Source: Adiantum capillus-veneris
Taxonomy: Eukaryota; Streptophyta; Polypodiopsida; Polypodiales; Pteridaceae
DNA: 64,000 nucleotides
NCBI GenBank assembly: GCA_014529385.2
Contig: CM043958.1
Coordinates: forward strand, 144,940,234-145,004,233
Direction: 5' to 3'
The notes under the pieces were generated by a model that was not told where the DNA came from, made no database searches, and saw nothing but the letters and a program-made list of their open reading frames with translations. A program made the position numbers and the translations under genes. This document shows, in pieces, positions 1 through 12,220 of this stretch; the stretch's first letter is position 1, and each line of letters begins with the position of its first letter.

Positions 1-77
1 TTCAGACTGAAGGGAAATTTAGAACAGAAATTGCAGAAATTTTCTAACTTTGGCACTCTATTCACTTAATAGGAGCA

Positions 78-1368
78 ATGCAAGCTGCAAAGAAGGCTAA
101 GAAGAGGGTCTCTCAAAAAGAGAAGCTGCAAGAGCTGCCACCATACCAACTGGACCCCAGTTTAGTAAAGACGGCCAAAGCAACATATCTGTCCAGAGAA
201 CAGCTTGAAGAGAACAACACCACGGTTTTCACAGGTAGGTTTAAAAGTAAAGAAGGACATCAAGTAGAGCTACAAATACTACCAAAATAAATCTATGATG
301 TCGCAGAAGATATTGACACAAAGGAGGCCAACATAAGGCTCGGCCTCAGGGATTTCTACGACCAGGAACCATGTGGCGTAGACTTCCAGAAAGCCTATGA
401 GCTCTTATCTATAATTAAGGAAGATGGATCATCCCAAATTTACTGACCAACAAGGACAGAAAGTTGAAGTAGTGATCACAAAGGAAACTGTGGCCGAGGC
501 TTTGAAGTTGCCAATAGAGGGGATGACAATGAGGGCTCGAGACAGAAAGACAACAGGCACCTTCACCAAGGAGATTGCTACAGCAACCTTTGCCAACCTC
601 TCCCAGAAGCAAGTGGAAGAACCAACACGGTTATATCATCAACACTTCCATTTTCTAGCAAAGAGACCGCCAAGGTACACAACACCTAATTATGCACTTG
701 TGACTACATTCACCCAAGTATTGAAGTCGACAACTAGGTAACCAATTGATCACGCTCAGTATGTGCTATCAACACTGAAGGGCACCAAGAAAGAGGGTGA
801 GATCACGTATCTGGGTACATCTTAGGTATTAACAAGAATAGTGTACCATGCTATTGGCATGGCAGACAATTTGCCACCTTCCCCAGATCAAAACACATGG
901 ATTATGTCTGCACAGCCATCTCCAAGAACCACCCTCTGGACAAAGAGAGTTTACAAATCTGATGAAGAGTCGGCAGACAGCTCTCATGAAGCACATATCA
1001 GTGAAAGCTCAGACAACCAGGAAATGCGAGCCAGAATAGAAGAGATAAAGAAAAAAGCAATGGCTGCACACTAAGAGGAACCTCAGCAGAAGAAGGCAAG
1101 GTTTGAAAGAGAGAAACACAATTACGAAAGAAGCCACCAAGCTACAAGAGAGGACCCGAAAAAGTGGATTCCTAAACAGATAAGGGGTCCCTAAAATAAG
1201 AACCCTGCAACAAAAGAAGCAGAGTACCCCGCAGATTTTCTTGAAGGAATGTATGCAGAGGCAAAAGCACTCAATTTGAAAGAAGCTCAAGAAGCTGAGA
1301 GAAAAGCACGAGAAGAGGCAGCAGAGCAACAAACTCAAGAAGAGGCTACTTCACAAAGCGAGGCATAA
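78..1368 (+). pseudogene. Broken transposon-associated ORF of unknown function
   Basis: A basic ORF (78-290) is followed by a second stretch (about 300-423), then a frame running from 424 to 1368 that is interrupted by five stops (TAG at 739 and near 823, TAA near 1072, 1192 and 1366). Segments before and after the stops read as one protein-like sequence: a globular first part containing KVEVVITKETVAEALKLP, then a charged Lys/Glu/Arg-rich tail near 1000-1360 that should be coiled coil. The globular part reminds me of ORFs annotated in plants as putative plant transposon protein, often carried by large gypsy elements. That is recollection, not a search. All the stops are TAG or TAA, as expected from decay of CAG or CAA codons. 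No catalytic motif is visible. Confidence 0.45.
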
Positions 1369-1442
1369 CAATATTAGGAGGAAATGTCTCCAAAGCCGAC
1401 TTCACCTGGGCTTCACCTACTACAGAACAAGCGGATCACCCA

Positions 1443-1700
1443 ATGACAAGCCCTCCCCTTTCACCAATAGTTAGACCCATTGAGGGCGAGCAAGCCAAAG
1501 AGAAGGAGCCTGAACCACAGGAGGCAACAAGTTTTGAGCAACCCAAGGCAACAGAAATAGAGGCCACCCCTTCTACAACCACCCATCAGGAAACCACAGA
1601 GGCAACCACAAGGCCTCAAGCAATCAAATCATTCGAGGCAATCGCACAACCTCAAGGAAAGGTAGAACCCTCGCCACAGATTGTATCAACCTGTCTTTAG
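1443..1700 (+). pseudogene. Pro/Glu/Thr-rich ORF, likely tail of the preceding broken ORF
   Basis: An 85-codon frame rich in Pro, Glu, Thr and Gln, of low complexity, starting 75 bases after the previous frame ends and in a different frame. It is probably the disordered C-terminal part of the 78-1368 ORF, displaced by an indel. No domain is recognisable. Confidence 0.3.
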
Positions 1701-2400
1701 TTAGAGCTCCCAGATTATTAGTTTTGACCACCAAAAACCTTGGCTAAAGTATAAAAGCCAATTTTGGTAAGTTTTTTATAAGTTTCTGGATAATGAAATA
1801 CAGCGTGAGCTAACAACGCTCACTTCTCTCCTTCTCGCTCTTCCTACTCCCTCCCCAGTTGTCAAATTGCAGTCGTGTCTGTTGCGTTGCAACCGCAGAT
1901 AAGAGCTCTACACATTGACGTAAGCATTTCATGGTAATCCGTAGCTTTTGGTGTCACCGAACCGTAGTCTTATTTCATCATAAGTAGGAATTTACACTTC
2001 AAAATGAAAAACTAAGTATAGGCGAGGTATTGGGGCATCATTGCTAAGCATTTAGATGCATTCTAGGTCAAAAACTCACTGATGTTAATAATCGTGATTT
2101 TTGCACTTGACCTAAAGTGAGATTTAAGAACATAAGCATGTGTGCTTAGGTCTTATAAACATGTCCTAGAAGTTTCATTACATTTGGATGTCGTTTGATG
2201 CTGTAACGGATGTGATTTGTTTGCCAATGAGCGATTGGCTTTTGGTGATTTCAGTCATTTGAGTGTAGCTTGAGTTAGATACAAGTTGTTTGTTGTTTTC
2301 CAAGAGATTGTTCCAACCTCTTGTAGCCTCTATGCACTAGTCGAGTCAGCTTCGTCCCATGGATTGACATTTATATTCGTGGTCCTTGCTATATCTGCAA
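1701..2400 (+). promoter_or_regulatory. Non-coding stretch with candidate TATA box at 1750-1759
   Basis: There is no gene here. TATAAAAGCC at 1750-1759 is followed about 70 bases later by a pyrimidine-rich tract (1820-1860). This order resembles the TATA-plus-leader part of a plant LTR, but I found no matching second LTR in the window, so promoter status is a guess. Confidence 0.25.
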
Positions 2401-2409
2401 TGAGATAGG

Positions 2410-4210
2410 TTAGACACCCGTCCCACACATGAAGTACTTAAGACTTTGGTGATCCGTCCACAGAATGAAAGGAGTCCCTAATAAATAGTGCTTCCATGAG
2501 TCTAAGGCATGTAGAACTACGGGGATTTCCTTTTCATATATGCCTAGAGCTTGCTCAACAGGGTCCAGCCTTCGACTTTCATAGGCTATGGCATGCCCTT
2601 CTTGGAGCAAAACAGTTCCAAGGCAATCACCACAAGTGTCACATTGGACCTCAAATGGCTTTGAGAGATCCGGCAGTGTAAGTACATGTTGAGATATAAG
2701 ATTTTCTTTAAGCTTTTTAAAATCATTATTCTCCTTGGCAGACCATGTATACCTAACATTTTTCTTTGTTAGGTCATGTAATGGTTCCGCGATTTGTGAG
2801 AACTTTTCTATGAAGCGTCTATAGTATGCACACATACCTATAAAGCTTCTTAGTTGATGAAGATTCCTTGGTTTAGGCCATCCTTTTATTACCTCTAGCT
2901 TTGATGGATCCATTTGGATGCCACCTTGAGAATAATGTGACCTAAATACTAAATCTCTTGTAAGAAAAACTCATTTTTCTTTCGATTAATATAAAGTTTA
3001 TTCTCTCGTAAGACTTGAAATATTACTTGGAGGTGTTGTTTGTGTTCTCTACTGAATTAGAGTAGATGATAATATCATCAAAGAACACTCCAGTAAAGAT
3101 TTGGTGAGGCTTGAATAGCTTCTCCATCAAGCGGTTGAATGTGGCCGGTGCATTGGTCAAGCCAAAAGGCATGACAATGTATTCATAAAGACAATACGTA
3201 GTGCGAATGTGGTCTTTACAATGTCTTGATCAACTATCCTTATTTGATGGTAGCCACTTTTAGGTCAATCCTACTGAAGTAGGTCGACCCTTGTAGCTTA
3301 TCAAATAGGTCTTCTACTCGTGGAACCGGAAACCTATTTTGATAGTGATCCTATTTAGTGCTCTATAGTCGACACACATACGATATGTGCCATCTTTCTT
3401 TTGCACTAATAACACGGGTGAGCAAAATGGAGATGAGCTAGGCCTAAGCATGCCCTTCTCAACTAACTCATGCACTTGCTGCATAATGTCCTCTTGTTGA
3501 GCTTGAGAAACTCTATAAGGAGGTTTATTAGGCAGTGAGCTTCCTGGAAGAAGTTCAATTGCATGGTCATCATTGCCTCGTTTAGGAGGTAGTTCACAAG
3601 GGATGTCATCAATAAAAACATCTTGAAACCCCTTGAGAAAATTGGATAGCTCTAATTCCTTGTGATTGTTTATATTTTCTTTTGCTAAAGCATTAGGTTC
3701 ATTTTGAGAATCTTTAACAAAAATCATATACACCTTTATTGACTTATTGAAAGCGTGCGTATGTACAATGGGTATGGTGTTACCCATATCTTTGGCGTCT
3801 ATGTACATATCTTTTTTTCTGTACTTAAAGTAGAATTTCCTTTCAGGGAACTTAACATTGGCAGCTGTGCGATCAAACCATGGTTCCCCTAGGATTACGT
3901 CCTCATGCTTGAGAGGAGAGATAAAGAAGTCCTCTTTGTCCACATAGCTTTGGACATGGAGCCTCAATTTCCCAATTAAGGGAGTGACTGAAACTTCTTG
4001 CCCCTTGAAAGCACCATCTTTGGGTAGGACATCTCCCATCTCATAGGCTTGGATGCTTAGCTTGGTGGCCAACTCTGTGGATATGAAATTGTGAGTAGAA
4101 CCAGGGTCAAAGAGAATAAAATCATCATGTTCTCATACCTTTCTCCAAGCATGGCATAGAGGAGATCCGTTGTGGTGAGCTTCCTCTTATTGGATTTCGA
4201 CCAAGGTAGC
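2410..4210 (-). pseudogene. Ty3/gypsy pol fragment: protease, reverse transcriptase, RNase H
   Basis: Read on the minus strand from 4210 downwards. The protease region lies at about 4200-3850. A linker follows with the gypsy signature [15 protein letters not shown] near 3600, then the RT fingers with [20 protein letters not shown] and CVDYRALNR near 3470-3330. The RT palm at 3180-3060 keeps the FFDDII active-site box. The RT-RNase H connection and RNase H occupy 2913-2410 and end at TDHQSLKYFM. Frameshifts near 4130 and stops between 3310 and 2914 break the frame, and the fragment stops inside RNase H with no integrase or LTR adjoining. It is closely related to the plus-strand element at 44.7-49.0 kb, with the same protease-to-RT linker motifs. 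It is dead, but one of the better preserved gypsy pieces here. Confidence 0.88.
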
Positions 4211-5445
4211 TCTAGGAGGCTCATGGCGGGCGTTCTTTTGGGGACAAGCCTCAAAAACGGTGAGAGATGTCCACCGACAAAGATATTGTTACAAAATAGA
4301 CTAGTAGTGTTGTTGTTGGTTGAAGGCCTGAAAAACAAAACACTCAAAAAGGATCTTCATTTAAAGAGTTTTTTAATCTCTAGAAGGTGACAAAGCGAAC
4401 TTTGTATCTTATGAACAATTGCAAAGCTTATGGAAAGTTAATAGAAGACATTGATGCCTCAACCACGGCAACAATTTCCATTGATAATGAAAGTACATCT
4501 CAAAATGCCAACACAACCCAATTACTAGCCAATGACTTTGCATAACGTATTGAAGAGGTAGCGGAAGGATGAACTAATCCTTCAAACTTGTACAAAAAGT
4601 TAGACAACCTCAAAGAAAATTGTGGAGTGAATCATTCTAGGACTCATTGCTACACACAACCAAGACTCATAGTACCCACTGTACTATGAAAACCAAAGTG
4701 CACCATTGAACAAAACTAATCATGAAATCAATGACTGCTATTATAATCAAAATCTAATGAGAGAGCTACCATACAATCCTTCACCTATGAACCAACCATT
4801 GCCATTGAGGTACTAAGTGAAAACAACAATGTTGTGTTGGGGGATTGAGATAATGTAGCTTGTGCTGGGACAACACTCACCACTTTCTAATGATAAAAAA
4901 TTTGTTGTTAGATACACTCAACCATACCCATTAGATAAAAATGTGCCACAACAATCAAAATGGTGTACAACAGAACAAAAATGGATGGAATATGAGACAA
5001 ATGAGTGTTAATACAATCGTAACGATGTCAAACTGTGTCCATATAATCCACCTCTCGTGAATCAACCACCACCCCAACAACCTCAACAAAAAGGAACATG
5101 CTATGAGTGAAAAGGTAATCATTGGACTATAAATTGTCGATACAAAGAGGAAATAGTGGTACTTGGATTTTATCAAGAGTGTGCATGATGCACCTCATTC
5201 AAGATTGCCCTAAAAATCTTTATAGAGCACGGAAAACACTAGTCAACATGATAGAAATTCTACCTAGTTCAAGTGGGTTCGATGACGAGAAAATAGACAT
5301 CCCCTCTACCAGAAATGGAACCAAGACCACAATGAAATGTGGAGATAGAAATTCAACCACAAACTATTAAATGAGACAAAAATACAACTTGAAAAATGAC
5401 CACAAATTGTGATTCAACCAAAAACTCAAATTGGCAGACGTGAGG

Positions 5446-5636
5446 TTGCAAACACCACAGATGAAAACAAACCATATCCAATGGCACCTAGCCTAGAGGT
5501 GGAAGATCCATAGCTAAATGAGTCACGGGAAGAAAATATTGTCATCTGTGGTCACAAACACCACATATGACAACAAACCATATCCAACGGCACCTATCCC
5601 AGAGGTGGAAGAGCCATGGCTAAATGAGTCACGGGA
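5446..5636 (+). repeat. Tandem duplication, two units about 104 bases apart
   Basis: The units beginning near 5446 and 5550 both run from CAAACACCACA through CATATCCAA, the GGCACCTA block and GAGGTGGAAGA to AATGAGTCACGGGAAG, with scattered substitutions. Confidence 0.8.
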
Positions 5637-5881
5637 AGCGATAAGAATTCTAAGGAAGGAAGCACAATGTACCAATTTTCCCCAATGCCTAAGATAAATA
5701 TGGAGCATGAGCATCAAAACCTTGATACACAGTCCCTTTGCGATGATGGTGGATCTTAGCATCATCCAAAGAGAGTAAACCACACTCATTGAAGACTTTA
5801 CCATCATATGGGAGGATGAATCCAAATCAAAGGTGAGAGTTGTACCCTCATATGAAAGCCAATGTCAAGAATGATCGATTC

Positions 5882-5988
5882 GAGGAGTTTACAAAAAAAA
5901 TTGTCTACTCATATATAGTGTACCATAACACATATTGAGGAGTTTACAAAAAAAAATCTCTACTCATATATAGTGTACCATAACACTA
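5882..5988 (+). repeat. Tandem duplication, about 55-base unit
   Basis: GAGGAGTTTACAAAAAAA to GTGTACCATAACAC occurs twice back to back (5882-5936 and 5937-5988), differing mainly in A-run length. Confidence 0.85.
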
Positions 5989-6240
5989 GTAGAGTTTCTA
6001 AAAATTAGAGCTCATGTATGTATGGACCAAAGTGAATAATAACCTAGAAAAAATGGGCATAATTTTGTCTTTCAAATCCACTGAAATAATAACAAAGGAA
6101 TCAAAATACACATAACAAAAGAACACAAAGTGAATGTGCCTATAGACAAAGTGGGAGAGTATTATGAAGTCGAAGATGGAAACATCACCTTGCTATATAG
6201 GAAAGTCAAAATGACAACTATAATAGATACCACAGTAGGA

Positions 6241-6656
6241 ATTGTAGAGTGCACATGCATGCGGATGCGTGTGTGCGTAGGTGCACTAGCAAGGGAGAGT
6301 GTGTGAGGGGGAATCGGGGAAGAAGAAGAAATACAGACAACCTACTTGGGTTAGTGGAGTAGAAATTGAGAGTGTGTGTCAACTCTTACTTTCTCTCCCT
6401 ATATTCATTATAGAGAAATGAAGTTAGGGGTGGTTCCCATGGCCACCTGACCTACACCCCAACAACCTCCCACTTGAAGGTCAGGGTGGCCAATAGTGGT
6501 GTCAGTATAGGGGGGATATTTCTAGTCCAGCAATTTTTGGTGAGTGCTTTTTAGGAATTAAGAAAGTAGATTCCTAAAAATATTCTCTCTTCCTGCTTCT
6601 CTATCTCTCTCGTGCAATTTTGCTAGTCTCCACTCCTTTTTCTTCTCTCTATCTTT
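6241..6656. other. No gene seen; purine-rich non-coding sequence
   Basis: A purine-rich stretch near 6290-6340 and a C-rich stretch near 6445-6480 that recalls the edge of an LTR. I found no partner copy and no open frame worth naming. Confidence 0.4.
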
Positions 6657-6657
6657 C

Positions 6658-6734
<77 letters not shown>
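6657..6734 (+). repeat. Compound microsatellite (GT)n(GA)n(G)n
   Basis: About 20 bases of GT, 18 of GA, then 39 uninterrupted G. The order GT then GA then G recurs at 16.4 and 18.9 kb. Confidence 0.95.
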
Positions 6735-6735
<1 letters not shown>

Positions 6736-7540
6736 AGAGATACACAATGAGGTAATAGGGAGGTTGAGACATAGACAAAGATATTCCACCTTTCAAATTG
6801 TTTCAAAAACAACAGAGACAAGGGTACTTGAAAGAAGAACATCCATTAATGATAGAAAGGTTACATTTTATTGCACTTTCATTACATAGGCAAGAAGCGT
6901 TCATCTTCTGGAAGGCCCGAGAGTCGCAGTAGTGCTGCCCTCAAGTGGCAAAAGAAGTTTCACCAAGTTCCCTAGCTACTGCATCATTCGCTCCTCATCC
7001 TCCTCTGTGATGAGCCCAATCTTCTTTCAACAAGAGAAAGCAAATTGTCCCTTCTCATTCAACCTGAGCAAGGATCACATATTGAGGTATGTGTGGCAAT
7101 GATAGAGGCGATACACATTGATTGTTGCCTTCAGAGCCTCCTTAACCCATTTGACTCCATACAATACCTCTCCATTGGGAATGACTTCCATGTCATCCCA
7201 CACAGACTTGATTCTATTCTCAAGATCGTCGGTCATCGTGAAAAGAAAGAGAAGTGTGCTATGGTAGCTAGTGAACGGTTTCACAAAAATAATACAAGCA
7301 ATACCAATTTATAGCAATTGTGGGAATACAAAATTATTTCTTTATTCACAATGTGACACATACACAACCACCTTCAAAACTTGAAAACTGGAAGAAAAAA
7401 ACTGCAAAACAATGCACCCAAATGTGGCCATCATAAGATAAAATTAGAATCAGGTAGTATTGTCCATTTTGTGAGCTGACATACAAAAAATTGAAACTGG
7501 AAAATGCTATGCATCCATGCCTAGATAGGTCCTGCCTCGG
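6735..7540 (-). other. Mostly non-coding; one short unknown antisense ORF (7075-7284)
   Basis: The only frame of note is antisense 7075-7284 (69 codons), which contains TDDLENRIKSVWDDME and VLYGVKWVKEALKAT and has balanced, non-repetitive composition. I do not recognise it. It lies downstream of, and on the same strand as, the MULE-like remnant and could be its 3' portion or an unrelated exon. Confidence 0.25.
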
Positions 7541-7551
7541 CTCAGTGCCCT

Positions 7552-10500
7552 TTATATATTAGCATCTGCCAAAATTGGTTGATAGATAAACATGTTCTCA
7601 TTTTGGCTTAACCCTAGCACACACAGATAAATATAATACAAATGTTTACATGAAAGATATGGTTTTTGCTTTGTCACCTGTTCCATAAAGTCTGGACATG
7701 TGCACGATGGTTGGTTGCAAATACAACCCGACATGACCATCTTCACCTTTGGTCTCTAGTTTGAAGACCTCATGAACACCATCTGTCTAAGATATCTCTT
7801 CTACGACCTTAGCTCTCAGCACTAGCTCTAGACTGATCTTGCAAGCAACATCCGTGGAAATGGAAATCCGGTACCGTACATGCAAACCATCTCGCACTGT
7901 GGATCTTGCACTGCCTTGAGGAGTGGATGTATCTTTTGAATTGAAAGGAGAATTGGTTGTATTTTGTGCAGGAACAACCGACGTTACAATAGAGATCCTT
8001 TCTTTCTTGAACTCCACTTAATACCTCCCTTCATGCAATATTTGCACCTCATCCTTAGATAGGTTGGTGCCCATATGCACGGGCCAAATGTGTGGTGGAT
8101 GTTGAGGCTGCGGCTCAATGTTTTGGTCTACTATGTGGCAATGCAAGACATGATCCGGACAAAATGAAAACCATTGGTGCACCACACCATTCAGATGATT
8201 CCAATATCCTTCAAAAGATGGGGTCGGTATACCAAGGCTTGAACCTGCAATGCTGCTTCCACACCTTCGTCCTCCTCTTGGAGTGCCACTACATGTGACT
8301 CTATTATCTTGTGGGGTTTGTCGTATGGTCCACATTGCCTCATTGACCTTGCGTTCCACTCCATACTGCCCACCTGAACCTATACTTTTTTTTTGGGGTT
8401 TGTGGCATCCCTTCTTGTGCAAAGTTGATCTTATGGGGTCTTCCACACTTCTTTGCGATCTTTGGTGATCGAGTTGTACTCAGGCCTATGCGATGCATCA
8501 TCTTCCACATTGATAACCTCATTTGGCTTGTGTTTTCGCCTTGATGTCTCCTTATCTCTTGTCAATGGAGTCGGTTGTTTATACATTGAAATGCCCTCGA
8601 TAGCCTCGTTTACTGCTCTTATTACTTGACTGGGACATTTTTCATGGCGCTCCGCAAGATTTTGTATCGATGGACCCTTCCCAATGTGTTTTCGGTTGTA
8701 TGAAATGGACTTTGTGCTCTATAATATGGAATTTGCTAGGCCGGTTGTACATGCATCATAATATAAAGAAATGCGTTTACGAAAATCCTCCCCTTCTAGC
8801 CAGTTGCCATGCTTGATCTCGGTGAGGTTTGTGCGTGGAGGGTTTGGTCCATCAATACTTCTTTCTACGCACGTCATAATTGCACCTCAATGTGAAATAT
8901 GAATTTCCCACCAACTAATCCATGAATCCATGTATGGAATGTTACGGCCTATGCAATGACCGTTACGTGCCACATTGGCGTATCAGACAAGCCTGTGATG
9001 CTACAGCCTCTTTTGTTGGTGCTTGCCTCCGCTTCTCACACATTTCTTTGTGTATGTGTTGAGAAGCTTGCGCCACATACTTCGTTGTGTGTTGATTCAA
9101 GCTTTGCTTCCAATGGAAAAGACAAGAATGCTCTTGACCGCTCATTGTATTAGTCTTGTCGCCACCATTGAAAACAATTCAAATTGCATTCCAATTTGCT
9201 TGAGCTTTGTCCGCCATGAAGCCAAAGAATTTAGCTCTTTCACACCCACATGATAGCATTACATCATTGAGGCACTCCCAAAACAGACATTGCATTTCCA
9301 TGTCCTCATCTTTCATTTCACAAGTTGCAATATTCAGAAGGTCCTACATGCTATAAACAAATTGTTAGAGAGGGAGTCAAAGGCAACCCATAGTGCTGTC
9401 AAGGTGCGCCATGTACCTTGGATCATAGACATGACATGCCATAGTCACTCAATTGTTCACGCGTCTAGTGTGATCAAACTAGATCCACGCATGTCGAAGA
9501 TCACCATCCCCGTCTTGTCTCATTCGGTTCACCAGGTCCACACCGAATGCTGGACCAATTGTGGACATTTTGAAGACATAACATTTCTCTCCCTCCGTAC
9601 CTTGACCAGGAAACCTGCTTCCATGGAGAAAGTCATATGTGCAGTCTCACTTCAGCCTTAGGATTGCATCAATGCCAAAAGATTCTTTGTCACCACTTCT
9701 TTGTAAACTAGATATTGACCTTCAAAACCTAGCAACGTTTATAGTGTTCAGAGAAAAAATAATTCAACATAGAGTTTTGCATTGAAATAAGAATATGAGA
9801 AATGCACATACCAATTATCTTGTACCAATGGTCCCAACTCCTCAGTGATTGCAAATAGCTGTTGCTCACCTAAAATTCCCTCATTGATGTTGTTGCGAAG
9901 AAGTGTTGTACTTATAATTTCTTTTGCCAAACACATTTGAACCTTCCTGGCTCCTGAATGTGGATCAACGGTCAAAATCCTTTGCACCATCACCTTGGTG
10001 TTGTCCATTAGTGTTTTAAATGTGCTGCTGAGCACATCGTGTCTATGTGTGCCACGATGAATCATGACTCTGGTGGTCGTCTCATCTGATGGCATGACAT
10101 AGTATACTACACAATCACATGTTGCAGTACAGAAAGCAATTGCTTTACAATAGTGGCATGTAAGGATCTTCTCTCCAATCTTACAATATTGTTTCGGTAC
10201 AGGTGCCTTTTGTATGTACCTGTTGAAATGACTTGTATTGGGAATATGATAATTAACCAAGTGGGCATATTGTTCATTCATGCATTTTAGAGATCCTAGG
10301 CAATGACTAAGACATACTACACCCGAGAAAACTATATTGTTCATCCAGTACATAGATGACTTCACCCAAATTGTTGAGCGTCCTTTCAAGAGGCAGAGTC
10401 ATCTCAATATCACCAACTTCGATCACTGCATATAAAGTTGTAAATTGCATTGGATAAATTATTTCTAAAAGAAATGATTCAGATATTATAAATTTACCAT

Positions 10501-10552
10501 TGTAAAAAGGATAAGAAAGTTCTTTATCAAGAAACAATAAAGAACATGTCAT
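7552..10552 (-). pseudogene. MULE-like transposase remnant with SWIM zinc finger
   Basis: Reading the minus strand from 10552. The N-terminal part (10552-9748) has a Cys cluster (CHYCKAIAFCTATCDC) followed by RVMIHRGTHRHDVL, a layout typical of zinc-binding N-termini in MULE/FAR1-type proteins. The middle (about 9600-8960) carries acidic candidate catalytic sites in VYDPRYMAH (near 9410-9440) and GFMADKAQANWNA (near 9186-9224), then CLFHWKQSL (near 9100), the usual Cys-x2-His of MULE transposases. The C-terminus (7746-7552) contains CTCPDF then LSCKHLYYI, the Cys-x-Cys...Cys-x-His pattern of a SWIM finger. Several frameshifts and stops separate these pieces, so it cannot make a full protein. 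Introns may explain part of this. No terminal inverted repeats were found. The superfamily call rests on motifs only. Confidence 0.55.
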
Positions 10553-10559
10553 AAAAATA

Positions 10560-10800
10560 AGCTAAGCAAGTAATTAAGCATAAGATCTCATTATAACAAC
10601 TAACAAATTATTTAATGCTCACGGCTAATAATATAACCGTTATAAATTAATATTTAATAATATTTTAATATTTTAACAAATTTATTTTAAAATAAAATTT
10701 TAAAAATAAATAATTTAAAAATATTCATAAAACATATATAATACTCTTTTAATATTTTTGTAAGTGCGCATGTGAATATATATATGTGTGTGTTTGAAGA
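10560..10800. other. AT-rich flank of the GC-rich repeat block
   Basis: Extremely AT-rich, with many short T/A runs and no gene. A comparable AT-rich stretch lies on the other side at 11870-11930. Confidence 0.5.
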
Positions 10801-11831
10801 AGGCAAGCGCGCGCGTACACATACACATGTGTGGCACACACACACACACACCCTCGGTGTGTGTGTGTGTCTGTGTGGGAGGGGAGGCGGCATGTGTGGG
10901 CCAAAAGTTGCCACGCGGTGGCGTGTGGCCCCTTCCCCATGCGCGCCAAGGAAAAGTGGTGGACCACGTGGCCACGAGGCGGCCTGCGTGGCCGTCCCGT
11001 GCCCATGTTGTCTACCACCCAATGGCCCTTGGTGCATGTGGCAACGTGTGGCCCTACGGCAAGCACACATGCACACACACACACACACACGCACGTGGGT
11101 GTGTGTGTGTCTGTGATACAACACACACACACACACACATGCACGTGCGTCGAGTGTGTGTATGTGTGGTGGGGGGGCGGCATGTGTGGGCCACACCCTG
11201 CCACACGATGGCGTGTGGCAACATGTGGCCCAGGCACGCTTGGCGTCCTTTGCCGTTGGGGAGCCACGCATCGCCCAACGGCCAAGTGGCAAACCACGTG
11301 GCCACGTGGCCTGCCACATGTACCGTTGCAATCGACGGTGCCACATGTCATGCCATGTGTACTGTCATCCAACGATAGTACACATGGCACGCCACCTGGC
11401 GGCGCGCTACCAACGTGGCAATGTGATGTTCATGGTGGCATGCCACATGTACCGTCGACTACCAACGGTACACATGGCAAGACATGTGGCTACCAGGCGG
11501 CATACGTGGATGCCCCGTGGCCACGTGGTTTGTCACTTGGCCGTTTGTTGGCGGCGTGCCACACACCACCGCGTGGCAGTGTGTGGTCCACGCATGCCGA
11601 CCCTCCATACATACGTACGTGCGTGTGTTGTGTCACATACACGTGTGTGTCTGTGTGTGTGTGTGTGTGTGTGTACGTTGTGTCAACACACACACACAGA
11701 CCCTTGTAGGGGTGTGTGTGTGTGTACGCGGACGCTTTGCATATACACACACACTCGCGCGGGTGTATGTGTGTGTGTGTGTGCTTGCCACACATACACA
11801 TGCATCCGCACATGTGTCACACACACCGTGT

Positions 11832-11870
<39 letters not shown>
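10800..11870. repeat. GC-rich inverted-repeat/hairpin block framed by (CA/GT)n tracts
   Basis: (CA)n and (GT)n runs lie at about 10829-10876, 11067-11140, 11649-11700 and 11829-11869. Between them, GGCATGTGTGGGCC-type arms at about 10886-10930 and 11168-11232 recur in reverse complement at about 11543-11604. A perfect 12-bp stem with a 13-nt loop sits at 11352-11388. A 14-bp stem with two mismatches lies at 11442-11478. Several CCACGTGG palindromes (G-box core) occur, for example near 10963, 11296, 11304 and 11521. The many open frames here are by-products of the repeats and are not genes. Confidence 0.75.
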
Positions 11871-11872
<2 letters not shown>

Positions 11873-12220
11873 TATTATTATAATTTTTAAAAAAATTAAA
11901 AAAATAAATCTTTTATTTGAAACTTTAAAAATAGCTTGCCAACCAAACTTCTTTTTCAAGTTCTCTCCATCTCTACTTCTCTATCTTAAGTTCATTTCTC
12001 TCCATCCTTCCATCTCTACTTCTCTATCTTTAACTCATTTCTCTTCTTCCTTCTATCTCTAGTTGTCCATCCTAAACTCATGTCTTTGTCGAGCTTTCAC
12101 TTGATCTCACTTTCTTTCTCTCAAGCTCCTAACTTCTCTTTTTCTCTTTCAAGTTCTCAATTTTTCATAAGCTCTCAATTTTTCATAAGCCATAACTTTC
12201 TCTATTTCTTTAGCTAAATT
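11871..12220 (+). repeat. Pyrimidine-rich stretch with short tandem repeats
   Basis: CATCTCTACTTCTCTATCTT and its surroundings recur about 44 bases apart (from about 11970 and 12012). TCTCAATTTTTCATAAGC occurs twice near 12150-12190. It precedes the ORF at 12221 and could be its 5' leader. Confidence 0.6.

Larger units (their letters stand above)
4381..6240 (+). pseudogene. Highly decayed gag-like sequence
   Basis: Short frames with many stops. Near 5097-5145 the translation has the spacing of a retroviral-type zinc knuckle (Cys-x2-[stop]-x3-His-x4-Cys), with the second Cys replaced by TGA. It is preceded by a Pro/Gln-rich stretch near 5055-5090, as in many gag proteins. Nothing else is recognisable. 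Two local tandem duplications inside it are listed separately. The neighbouring gypsy fragment lies on the opposite strand, so this is probably debris of another element. Confidence 0.35.

Noticed and set aside
1009-1338. Antisense Leu/Cys/Phe-rich 109-codon ORF
   Set aside because: Shadow of the Lys/Glu-rich sense frame; composition is the complement of a charged coiled coil.
10749-11890. Several overlapping frames of 200-290 codons on both strands
   Set aside because: All derive from CA/GT and CCACGTGG-type repeats with Cys/His/Val/Thr-only composition, and they overlap in every frame.
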